Source: an uncultured Bacteroidales bacterium (lineage in GTDB: Bacteria > Bacteroidota > Bacteroidia > Bacteroidales > UBA932). Taken from it: a stretch of 64,000 bases of DNA. The notes beneath the pieces are model-generated. The model was not told where the DNA came from. It searched no databases and saw nothing but the letters and a program-made list of their open reading frames with translations. A program made the position numbers and the translations under genes. This document shows positions 16,889 through 25,177 of the stretch, piece by piece. Positions within the stretch are counted from its first letter, which is position 1. Each line of letters starts with the position of its first letter. Location of the stretch: assembly GCA_944326315.1 (NCBI GenBank), contig CALVDP010000006.1, positions 1 through 64,000 of the forward strand, written 5' to 3'.

Positions 16889-18715
16889 TCATTCGAGGGA
16901 GTATATTTCATATTCCACCGATACGTTACGGACTTCGGTGCCGTCACTGAAGAAAAATGCCGGTGCATTGTCCCTGTATGCTATATTTTCCTGGAAAAGG
17001 CTGATTCTGGCAGGCTTCCATGAGTCTGAGCCGTCCGTCCGCAGCTTTCCCACTACATTGAACTGCCCTTCCGGCTGCCTGTCCGAAGACGAACGGACGA
17101 AGAGATATTCCCTTCCGGCATCAAGGTATTCGAAGACAATGCTTCCGGTATAATAATGGGTGCGGAGTCCGGACACGAGCTCTTCCGGCAATGTCACGGC
17201 GGTGTCGCTGTCACTGTCGTACACGGCCTTTTCGGAGGTGACATGTTCCATAAGGCTTTCAATCCGTCCTTCCGCCCTGGCAAGAAGCCTGGCAGCACCG
17301 CGGTAGTCTCCGTGTGCAATCTTCGCTGCCGCCTTGTCCAGTAGAGAAGTGCAGATGCCGGTTCCTTTCATGACAGTCTCCCTTGTTTCGACCTGTTCCG
17401 ATGCAGGGGCAGACGCGCACGAATACAGGAAGCGGACATCCTTTCTCAGACGGAACAACTCCAGAGGAAGGGCGATCCCGCTGCTGTCACAGGCCGTCTC
17501 CTTGAATTCGGAGGCATATCTCAGCGTGGTACGCAGCTCTCTGTCACCGTTTTCGACGGTCGGCTCTATCTCGTGGCCTTCCGTATAGTCGCTCCATGAG
17601 GCTATGAACATCATGTCAAGACTGTCCTTGCTTTCCATGCAGAATTTCCACATGTCCTCGTAGGTGGAGCCGCCGTTTCGAGGGATATAGAAGAAATGTC
17701 CCCGTCCCCATCCTGCGCAGCCTCTGTTGTCCATGCCGGGCATTGCAAATCCGGACTTGACGGTAAATGCAGGATTGGAGGACAGCCAGATGGAATCCCT
17801 GAAAGGCTTCATGAACTCGATCAGGTCTTCTTCCAATGCGTAATTGTCCCAGTACGGATGCCCGGCATCCCTTGTCCTCACCCTGGCAGGAAGCCATGCC
17901 GTCGGTATCTCGCCAAGGCTCTTCCAGGCATCAATGTCGTCGCTGCGGGTCACCGGGATATACCTGCCGTTTTCCAGCGATCCCCAGTCCGCCCATCTGC
18001 GCAAGGCTACAGGAGGATTCATTCCTTCGGGCAGCACGCCTCTCTCCAGCACAGTCCTGAATTCATCCACAGTGGCGCCGGCGCCGAAATGATAGAACAC
18101 CGGAGTGCCGTTCACCAAAGGGGCTGTAGATACCGAGAACACACTGTCAATCAGATACTGCCAGCACTCTGCCATATAGTCCGTCTTCGCTTCCCTGCTG
18201 TCTATTTCCGGATATATTTTCGTGATCCAGTCATAATACAGCCACCCGTCGCACCAGTTGACGCCAATCTCGAATCCATATCCGGCAGCGACTTTCTGCA
18301 TGGCTTTCAGAAGAACGTCGTTCTCATGAGGGAAGAATCCCCATTCGATGAAGAAGCCGTCTATGCCGGCAGCCTTGGCGGAAAGTATCTGGTACTCGAG
18401 GTAGTCTTCATCGAGATTGGACTGCATTCCCACCTGCGGATAGGCCTGGGCGGCTATCATGTGCCTTCCGGCACTGTCGATGAGGTCTGCATTGTAGCAC
18501 AGGGTCTTGCGTCCGGTAGATGACTGTCGGGTGTCAGCATACATTTCCCAGCGTCCAAGCTTGCCGTCGTGCTGGCGGGTATATCTCACCCCGTGATAGT
18601 CGGCATACACTTTCTTGCCGTTTCCTGACATGTCGACGCCGGCGGAACAGGAAGCAAGCGCCGTAGCAGACACGACTGCTGCTGCGACCAAAAGATAATA
18701 TGGATATTTACGCAT
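16889..18715 (-). CDS. GH71/GH99-like lipoprotein
   Basis: A 608-residue lipoprotein (signal MRKYPYYLLVAAAVVSATAL, then ASC) resembling the glycoside hydrolase family 71/99-like group. Seen: an early KVYADYHGVRY stretch, AQAYPQVGMQSNLDEDYLEYQ, then AKAAGIDGFFIEWG, typical of barrel enzymes that place a carboxylate after strand 2. Further on are FEIGVNWCDGWLYYDW and FIASWSDYTEGHEIEPT, where the ASWxxxxEG pattern is characteristic of this superfamily. The C-terminal 150 residues look like a separate beta-sandwich. Known members are endo-acting on alpha-mannan or alpha-1,3-glucan, but the substrate here is unknown. An ATG at 18721 is an alternative start. Confidence 0.75.
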   Translation of the reverse strand: MRKYPYYLLVAAAVVSATALASCSAGVDMSGNGKKVYADYHGVRYTRQHDGKLGRWEMYADTRQSSTGRKTLCYNADLIDSAGRHMIAAQAYPQVGMQSNLDEDYLEYQILSAKAAGIDGFFIEWGFFPHENDVLLKAMQKVAAGYGFEIGVNWCDGWLYYDWITKIYPEIDSREAKTDYMAECWQYLIDSVFSVSTAPLVNGTPVFYHFGAGATVDEFRTVLERGVLPEGMNPPVALRRWADWGSLENGRYIPVTRSDDIDAWKSLGEIPTAWLPARVRTRDAGHPYWDNYALEEDLIEFMKPFRDSIWLSSNPAFTVKSGFAMPGMDNRGCAGWGRGHFFYIPRNGGSTYEDMWKFCMESKDSLDMMFIASWSDYTEGHEIEPTVENGDRELRTTLRYASEFKETACDSSGIALPLELFRLRKDVRFLYSCASAPASEQVETRETVMKGTGICTSLLDKAAAKIAHGDYRGAARLLARAEGRIESLMEHVTSEKAVYDSDSDTAVTLPEELVSGLRTHYYTGSIVFEYLDAGREYLFVRSSSDRQPEGQFNVVGKLRTDGSDSWKPARISLFQENIAYRDNAPAFFFSDGTEVRNVSVEYEIYSLE

Positions 18716-18768
18716 TGTCATTCACTTTTCATCCTGACTCATACAGTGCCTGACGGAGGCACAGTCCG

Positions 18769-19776
18769 TCAATATTTGAATTCATGGACTTCCGGGTAGC
18801 TGAAAGTGTTGTCCAGCCACCATCTGCCCTTGTATATCTTCGTACCTGGCAGAAGGAACAGCGGTGCGGCTGTTTCATCCACAAGGCCTTCCGCCCACCA
18901 CTCTTCGGTAGGCTTGAGCATGATTACTCCGTCCGGTCCATTGCTTACGCTCTTGATGTTGGAGACATTGTACGCTTTTTCGCATACAGGGGCATCCGGA
19001 TCGGATACATCTATCCTGTAGACTGCGGAGGCAGCTGAGAGCCACAGCATGTCATCCTCGCCATACACAGGGAAGAGGTCATGGCCGCCGCTCTCGTTTT
19101 CGAACGTATAGACTTTCTTCATATCTGTCAAGGCCGGATTTTCCCTGTCACCGTTGTAATGGAAACGGAAAATGGCTGTTCTGTTCGGGCCGGTGACATC
19201 CGGATCGTTTCCTGTCATGAAGAGACATTCGTGTTCCCTGTCCCATACTGCGTTGTGCGCATTTCCGAGAGATGTGACCCTTATCGGCTCTCCAAGGACC
19301 TTGACAGTATCCGTCACGAACAGGCAGATGTCGCCATAGCGGGATTCCGCTGTCACGATATTGCCGTCCGGCAGTATCTCGGCCGAATGAGGATTCGGGA
19401 AATCGCCGCATTTGGCATAGAACATAAGCTTGCTGTCCGAGATACGGATCAGGGCGACAACTCCGCCTGAAGCCGTCATGAGGACATAGCGTCCGTTGTA
19501 CACCGGCTTGACTTCGCTCGGATTGACAAACCATTCGCGCTGCTCCTTTGGAAGGCCTGCTGTGGCAGGAGTCCATTTCCATACCTCGACATTGGTCTCG
19601 GCATTCAATATCACCACTGCCGTGTCTGTCTGTTCCGCCAGGACATATGCCTTATCCGGTATTCTGACCGGAGGAACCGGATCCGGATCAGGCACATCTG
19701 TCTTTTCGGTGCATGATGATGCAATGATAGCCGCAGCAAGCAGAGGATATATCAATATTGTCTTTCTTGTCTTCAT
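18769..19776 (-). CDS. DUF6528-like beta-propeller lipoprotein
   Basis: A 335-residue lipoprotein (MKTRKTILIYPLLAAAIIASSC) with repeated WD/YVTN-like strands: YVLAEQTDTAVVILNAETN, FPNPHSAEILPDGNIVTAES, NAHNAVWDREHECLFMTG, SGGHDLFPVYGEDDMLW. The pattern suggests a propeller that reads out in the periplasm or at the cell surface, and it resembles DUF6528 proteins found in Bacteroidota polysaccharide loci. Function is unknown: it may bind glycan or be an enzyme. It ends with KGRWWLDNTFSYPEVHEFKY. The start at 19776 is set by the signal peptide. It lies between an unknown lipoprotein and the GH71/99-like gene in the same operon. Confidence 0.6.
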   Translation of the reverse strand: MKTRKTILIYPLLAAAIIASSCTEKTDVPDPDPVPPVRIPDKAYVLAEQTDTAVVILNAETNVEVWKWTPATAGLPKEQREWFVNPSEVKPVYNGRYVLMTASGGVVALIRISDSKLMFYAKCGDFPNPHSAEILPDGNIVTAESRYGDICLFVTDTVKVLGEPIRVTSLGNAHNAVWDREHECLFMTGNDPDVTGPNRTAIFRFHYNGDRENPALTDMKKVYTFENESGGHDLFPVYGEDDMLWLSAASAVYRIDVSDPDAPVCEKAYNVSNIKSVSNGPDGVIMLKPTEEWWAEGLVDETAAPLFLLPGTKIYKGRWWLDNTFSYPEVHEFKY

Positions 19777-19822
19777 GATATGATGTCTTTTGCTTAAGAG
19801 CATAAGGCTTGACGGTTTCCGC

Positions 19823-20866
19823 TCAGCGCGTCATGAACGTCACTGTCATCCTTGATGTGAATTTCTCCCCGGGGACAGCCGTATGGGCACCGTTGCCCGG
19901 CCAGCGCCTGTAATATTTGGCATAATTGGAAGTGTCCCAGATATACATGTAGCTTTGGCTGTCTTCCGCACCTTCGGTGATATTGGCCTTGACATGCACC
20001 TCTATGGCATTGTCGTCACTCCAGGCTACATACTCGGACTTGCCGGTGCCGGAGAGCTTGTTGCCTCCCCTGCGGTCGAATTCTGCCACTGCCATATCTT
20101 CATTGTAGCCGAACTGAGCCACGCTTGTCCCCACGCAGCAGATGCCGTTGTGCCAGAAGAAGTCTATGGCATCTTTCATCACCAGGGTATTCTCCGTGAC
20201 ATATCCGGCATCCCCGAACACTGTTGTCTTCAGATGTTCCGCCACGACATGGTGGTCGGATTCTTCGGCCGCGCCGCCTTCACCGGACTTGAGAGCTGTC
20301 TTGTGCATTGTAGACTGCTGCACGTAACGGAAACTGCCGCATTCCCTCCAGCCGAAGGAGGCAGACATGTCATCGGCAGTCAGCGCCACATCATCAATAT
20401 AGAATGTCACTCCGCACCCGTCCTGCAGGTCAATCCTTTCATCCCCGTGGAATCCTCCGGTGAAATCATCGGTGTCAATATAGCCGGATCCGTCCTGACG
20501 CTTCTGCCCGTAGTCCTTGATCACGCATTCGCTCTCGCCGTCCGTAAGGATCTTGTCGAGGATATTCTCCATCTCCCCGGAAGCCTCGTCATATCTGCCC
20601 TGGTACGCCCAGTCGATACGCCAGAGATCCATGTACTTCATGGCAGAGTGGTCATTGTAATGCCTTATCCTGAATACGTACCAGATATAGTCCTTATACT
20701 GGTCACGCACGGCGACATTGAAATACTCGCTGCTTCCGTCTTTCTCGAACCTGACCATGCAGTCGGACGGCTCTGCAGGAGTGTCCGGCTGAGTCTGCTT
20801 GTTGTCGCATGAACAGCATGTCATCGAAAGCGCCAGAAGCGGCATCATCAATATTTTCAGTTTCAT
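19823..20866 (-). CDS. Lipoprotein of unknown function in the polysaccharide locus
   Basis: A 347-residue protein with lipoprotein signal MKLKILMMPLLALSMTCCSC and an acidic/proline linker. I do not recognise a family. What is visible is a beta-rich, soluble sequence with several aromatic clusters (YKDYIWYVFRIRHYND, YMDLWRIDWAYQGRY, DAIDFFWHNGICC, KYYRRWPGNG), many acidic residues, and an end at RMTVTFMTR typical of a terminal strand. Aromatic clusters and position suggest a surface glycan-binding protein, as inference. It is read in the same direction as the genes below it and is the first gene after the terminator at 21118-21153; no clear promoter was found. Confidence 0.6.
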   Translation of the reverse strand: MKLKILMMPLLALSMTCCSCDNKQTQPDTPAEPSDCMVRFEKDGSSEYFNVAVRDQYKDYIWYVFRIRHYNDHSAMKYMDLWRIDWAYQGRYDEASGEMENILDKILTDGESECVIKDYGQKRQDGSGYIDTDDFTGGFHGDERIDLQDGCGVTFYIDDVALTADDMSASFGWRECGSFRYVQQSTMHKTALKSGEGGAAEESDHHVVAEHLKTTVFGDAGYVTENTLVMKDAIDFFWHNGICCVGTSVAQFGYNEDMAVAEFDRRGGNKLSGTGKSEYVAWSDDNAIEVHVKANITEGAEDSQSYMYIWDTSNYAKYYRRWPGNGAHTAVPGEKFTSRMTVTFMTR

Positions 20867-20947
20867 GATTTCAAAATTTTCTATTGTTCCAAACCATCGG
20901 ATCCCTGCCACACGGACAGTGCCGGGCAGGCAGGAATCCGGTCGAAA

Positions 20948-21112
20948 TCAGGTGAAGCCGTTTGAGAACTGCATGGTCTGCGGCTTGCCGGTGGTGTTAT
21001 ACTGAAAGCCGGTAGTATATCCGTTGTTGTATAATGTCACTCCACCAGCGGTCACCGATCTCATGTTATTTTCCACGCTGAATGAAGCGTCATAATGCGA
21101 CTCTGATATACC
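20948..21112 (-). pseudogene. C-terminal remnant of a FISUMP-domain protein paralogue
   Basis: A reading frame of about 54 codons without a proper start, ending in a stop at 20948, encodes DASFSVENNMRSVTAGGVTLYNNGYTTGFQY and then GKPQTMQF. It matches the C-terminal part of the neighbouring intact protein (SPSYSVENTANVATASGLKVFGNGY and RPQNMQF). An upstream stop closes the frame at 21113. It is therefore the relic of a second, tandem copy of the 21176-23236 gene. It lies just beyond that gene's terminator. Confidence 0.75.
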
Positions 21113-21117
21113 TTAAT

Positions 21118-21153
21118 GGGGGTGTGTCAAAATGGAAATTTTGCTACACCCCC
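21118..21153 (-). terminator. Terminator of the SusCD operon
   Basis: A stem of about 16 bp (GGGGGTGT(A)GCAAAAT with ATTTTGACACACCCCC, one mismatch) starts 22 bp after the stop of the fimbrillin/FISUMP gene. It separates the first four genes of the locus from the five below. Confidence 0.75.
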
Positions 21154-21175
21154 ACTATATCAAAGTCAGATACTG

Positions 21176-23236
21176 CTATCTGTTGTCAGTGTCGACGATA
21201 CAACGTACGGACATGACGTTAGAGAGGTCGTTGCTACCGAGCCTTGCTGTCTGAGGCTCCTCGGTACCACTGGTACGGTAGTCGATAAACAGGGTCGCTG
21301 CCTGCTCCTCTCCACCGGAATTTGTCCAGTACCATGCCCTGTTGGCATTCACAGCCTGGAACTGCATGTTCTGAGGACGTCCGTCATCAGTGAATTTCAC
21401 GGAAGTGACATATCCGTTGCCGAATACCTTGAGGCCGGAAGCAGTGGCTACATTTGCGGTATTCTCCACTGAATATGAAGGAGACGCATTGATGAATGCC
21501 TCCATGGCTGCAGTAGAAGCGATCCTGTATCCTTCAGGACACGGGTCGTAGATGGTCTTTCCTTCCACGGAATTAGGATCATCTGCGACAGCCGCACCCC
21601 AGAGGTCGGTATGGGTCTCAGTGCACCAGTTCTTCATGGCGGACTCGCTGTAGATCATGCCCACATTGTGCAGAGACTCGGCAAGGGACATAGGTCCGTA
21701 CACGATAGGAACATTGGTGTTCAGTGACCACTGAGACATCCACAGTACAGGGAACGGACGGCCCCACTGGTAGAGAAGGTTGGCAGAATACATGCAGAGG
21801 AGGCCACCTGTATTCGCCCATGTTTCAGCATTGTTCGTAGGCTGTCCGAGATCCATCGGTGCGAACTGATAAGAACCTACAGTCACCGGATCGAGAGTAG
21901 TACCGTCAGCTGCAACATTCCAGAATGCCCATGCCCAGAGAATTTCGCCTGCGCTGTTCTTCATGACAAGGATAGGTGAGCCAGCATAGGCATTGTTGTT
22001 CTTCACAGTGACTGTATAATTGTCAGGATCCTGTGTGAAAGTGAAGGAGCTCTCATCGATTGTGATGCCGCCTGCGGCGAGGCTCTGAGGTCTCGGTGTA
22101 TAGATGGTTCCATCCTGTTTCTTGAACCATTCGAATGTCACGTTGTTCGGGATCATGTCATCAGTGATGTTGGCACGGTTACCGCGGATACGGTAGTCGA
22201 TAACCACCTCGTCAGGGATGTTGTCATTAGGCGAATATGTACCGCCGGTATAGGTACTTCCGTTCTTGCACTGGATGATGAAGGTGTTGGCCTGGCCGTA
22301 TGCGTAGCCCAGTCCAGGGAGGAGACGTGTATCGTCATTGCAATACCAGTCTTCAGCCTCGATGTCACCTGAAGTGATGTCAGAAAGGTCGATGACAGTA
22401 GTCTGTCCTGCCGTGAACACAAGGTCGGTAACCTTTACAGTAATGGAAGCGGCAGTCCCTTCCGCATCGGTCATGTCAATCATCACGCTCAGTTCCTTGC
22501 CGGTGAAATCAGCAGGGAAAAGGGTCACAGGGATGCTCTGTACGCTGCCGGAAGCCAGAGCCTCAGGGGCAGATACAGTCGCAGCCACAGAAGTGGAAGT
22601 GTTCTGGTCTGCAGCCTGGAGGGCTACTTCAGTCCCGGCATTGATGATGTACATGCCTGCTACAGGCACGCTTGCTGAATTCTGCAGAGTCACCTTGTTC
22701 ACTTTCGATCCGACATATTCAGACATTGAAGTACCGATACGGACCTCAGCGACAGCAGTCACCGGAGTAAGTTCGAAGCCGAATGTCTCGTCAGTACCCG
22801 GAGTGCCGGTAGCGTATCCTGCCGCAACATAGTCGGCAGCTGCACCTGGAGCAGCCACAGTCTGGTCGGCAAGAGTAAGGTTTGAAAATCTTTCTGAAGT
22901 GTAAAGTGCAGTCGTACTTGACGGATACAGGAGGGCGAGCCTGTTCTCGCCAGCCACGAGGTCGATGCCTGGAGTGGTGAATCTGGCTGTAGCCTGGCCT
23001 GCGCCGTCGGCAGCTATCGCACATTTGGCATTCTGGATTCTGACACCGTCAGTAGCTGAATACATGCTGAGCTCTGCTCCGGACTTCCAAGTGAAGCCGT
23101 CTGCAGCAACAGTACCTTCAAGAGTATAGGTAGTTCCCGGTTCAGGGGTAGTCCCGTCACCTCCGTTGATTTCATCCTTCTTGCAGGCAGCGACTGCAAG
23201 AAGAAGCATTGTTGCAAACAAAAAATTACGTTTCAT
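21176..23236 (-). CDS. Fimbrillin-like/FISUMP surface lipoprotein
   Basis: A 686-residue lipoprotein (MKRNFLFATMLLLAVAAC, then KKDE, acidic residues after Cys18 fitting a Bacteroidota surface-export signal). The N-terminal two fifths carry fimbrillin-family-like beta repeats (SGAELSMYSATDGVRI, RLALLYPSS, VTLFPADFTGKELSV). The C-terminal half has a FISUMP (Fib_succ_major) domain with TIYDPCPEGYRIAS, AMEAFINASPSYSVEN and RAWYWTNS. It takes the position of SusE/SusF after SusD, so a role in glycan binding on the cell surface is likely, but no binding site is known. A decayed paralogue fragment lies immediately downstream (20948-21112). Confidence 0.75.
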   Translation of the reverse strand: MKRNFLFATMLLLAVAACKKDEINGGDGTTPEPGTTYTLEGTVAADGFTWKSGAELSMYSATDGVRIQNAKCAIAADGAGQATARFTTPGIDLVAGENRLALLYPSSTTALYTSERFSNLTLADQTVAAPGAAADYVAAGYATGTPGTDETFGFELTPVTAVAEVRIGTSMSEYVGSKVNKVTLQNSASVPVAGMYIINAGTEVALQAADQNTSTSVAATVSAPEALASGSVQSIPVTLFPADFTGKELSVMIDMTDAEGTAASITVKVTDLVFTAGQTTVIDLSDITSGDIEAEDWYCNDDTRLLPGLGYAYGQANTFIIQCKNGSTYTGGTYSPNDNIPDEVVIDYRIRGNRANITDDMIPNNVTFEWFKKQDGTIYTPRPQSLAAGGITIDESSFTFTQDPDNYTVTVKNNNAYAGSPILVMKNSAGEILWAWAFWNVAADGTTLDPVTVGSYQFAPMDLGQPTNNAETWANTGGLLCMYSANLLYQWGRPFPVLWMSQWSLNTNVPIVYGPMSLAESLHNVGMIYSESAMKNWCTETHTDLWGAAVADDPNSVEGKTIYDPCPEGYRIASTAAMEAFINASPSYSVENTANVATASGLKVFGNGYVTSVKFTDDGRPQNMQFQAVNANRAWYWTNSGGEEQAATLFIDYRTSGTEEPQTARLGSNDLSNVMSVRCIVDTDNR

Positions 23237-23275
23237 CGTTCTATTGGTTATGAGTTGTTTCAAATAAAATGTCTA

Positions 23276-25147
23276 CTACCATCCATAGTTCTGGGACAGG
23301 TTCTTGTTCACGCCGCGCTGTTCCTCAGATATAGGAAGCCAGATCTTGTACGACTCCCAGTTGTTCCTGAGCGTAGGGATACCGATCCGCAGATAGGCGT
23401 CGGACGGGAATGTGAAGTATGCGTCAGGCAGGCTTTCAGCACCGTCAATGACCTTGGCCACATCAGACTTGTCGACCCCGTTCGGATTCAGACTTTCGAT
23501 CTTCTCAGTGATCTCGTTGAACCTGATAAGGTCCCATTTGCGGGAGAACTCGAAAATCAGTTCACGCGCACGGCTTTCCAGAAGTTCATCGACGAAATTG
23601 TCCCTGTGATATTCTGTCATCAGCTGGTCGCAGAGAGTCTCGTCATTGCCGCAAGCTCTCAGAAGGACTTTCCTGATATATTCGCGGGCCGTAGCCTCGT
23701 CATGATCCTGTCCCAGTGCAAGAGCTTCCGCATACATCAAATATACGTCTGCCAGACGCATGAGCGGGTACGAAAGCGCATGCTGGTTGTATGTACGCTG
23801 GAGCTGGTCGATACCGCAGAGCCTGAACTTGCCTGCGCAGACCTGGATGCCTGCCGTAGCCAGATAAGTCTGGGTCGGGCTGTCATAGAGAGGACTTTCT
23901 ATCTGCTTGTATCCTGTCGGAGAAGTCTCGTCAGGTATAGGGTTGCCCTGGGCGTCAAGTTCATTGACCTTTGTGCGCGGAGGATCAGGATTGTAGTATG
24001 TGTAGCCTTCCACCTCAACGGATATCTTGCCCATGGTGCCGTCTTCCCTGAGGTCCTGCATACGCCCTGTCAGGTTGTGGTCGCGGCGCGGGTCGTACTT
24101 GCTGTACATGTAATATGCCCTTGGAGTCGGGACGAAACGTCCGCCCCAGACTGTCGGAGAGTCTGCATTGCATGTAGGGGAAGGAAGATAGAAGCTGTTC
24201 GGCCAGTATCCTTCAGAACCTGAAAGCGGGAGCTCGGCCAGGAAAAGGCATTCCTGATACTGCTGGGCCTTGGTCGTCTCACGGAAAAGGTTCGTGTAGT
24301 CATCTATCAGACGGTAGGATGAGTTCAGGATAATATCCTCGCATACCTCCTTGGACCTCTTGTACATGGCGTCCGCATCCACGAACTCGAAACTGTTCAG
24401 CCCCTCGGAACCTTCGAAGCCGACGCCGACATTGTTGTTCTTGCATGCTGCCAGATAATTGCATATCCTGGCGATATAGGCGGCCGCAGTGTATTTGTTT
24501 GCAGAAGAGGTCTGCAATACCCCTGTGGTGTTCAGCTTCTCGTAGGCATAGTCCAGGTCACTGAAAATCTGCCCATAGACCTTCTCCAGGGTCGCGCGCG
24601 GTTCCTGACCGTCGGACTCATAGCTTTCCACGATAGGAACACCTCCGAAATTCCATGCAAGATGATAATAGAAGAATGCCCTGAGGAAGCGCGCCTCGGC
24701 AATATACTGCTCCTTGAGGGCCGGATCCATATCCACATCCTCAATATAATGGAGAATGGTGTTGCATCTGGCGATACCGGCATACTGCACTTTCCAGAAG
24801 TCCCTTACACACTGTGTGCTTTCGTTGTAGTTTGCCCACATCATCTCCAGACCTTCATTGGAAGATGAAGAGGATGCCACCATGTCATCGGACGGGGTGT
24901 TCATTATATAAAGGAGTCCCTGTGCATAGCTTCCTCTCTGCATATTGCCTGCTCCCGGGATGCTGTTGGTATTGATGGTCTCGTAGCAGGAGATAAGGGC
25001 CATTCTCATGGACGTCTCGGAATTATAGAAATTCTCTGGAGAAGTCTGGGAATACGGGTACTGGTCGAGGAACTTGGCATTCTCGCAGGAGAGCGCCATG
25101 AAGGCCACGGCCGATGCTGAAAATATATATGTCAATAACTTTCTCAT
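23276..25147 (-). CDS. susD-like: SusD/RagB family glycan-binding lipoprotein
   Basis: A 623-residue lipoprotein (MRKLLTYIFSASAVAFMALSC) that lids the SusC transporter and binds oligosaccharide at the cell surface. Seen: the family opening KFLDQYPYSQTSPENFYNSE, TPR-like helices with YIAEARFLRAFFYYHLAWNFGGVPIV, the C-terminal RLADVYLMYAEALALGQ and RARELIFEFSRKWDLIRF. All are SusD signatures. It is encoded 30 bp after SusC and 39 bp before the fimbrillin/FISUMP gene. Length is within the usual 500-650. Confidence 0.95.
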   Translation of the reverse strand: MRKLLTYIFSASAVAFMALSCENAKFLDQYPYSQTSPENFYNSETSMRMALISCYETINTNSIPGAGNMQRGSYAQGLLYIMNTPSDDMVASSSSSNEGLEMMWANYNESTQCVRDFWKVQYAGIARCNTILHYIEDVDMDPALKEQYIAEARFLRAFFYYHLAWNFGGVPIVESYESDGQEPRATLEKVYGQIFSDLDYAYEKLNTTGVLQTSSANKYTAAAYIARICNYLAACKNNNVGVGFEGSEGLNSFEFVDADAMYKRSKEVCEDIILNSSYRLIDDYTNLFRETTKAQQYQECLFLAELPLSGSEGYWPNSFYLPSPTCNADSPTVWGGRFVPTPRAYYMYSKYDPRRDHNLTGRMQDLREDGTMGKISVEVEGYTYYNPDPPRTKVNELDAQGNPIPDETSPTGYKQIESPLYDSPTQTYLATAGIQVCAGKFRLCGIDQLQRTYNQHALSYPLMRLADVYLMYAEALALGQDHDEATAREYIRKVLLRACGNDETLCDQLMTEYHRDNFVDELLESRARELIFEFSRKWDLIRFNEITEKIESLNPNGVDKSDVAKVIDGAESLPDAYFTFPSDAYLRIGIPTLRNNWESYKIWLPISEEQRGVNKNLSQNYGW

Positions 25148-25177
25148 TTCTTGAAAAATTTAGATTTCCTCCACGGT

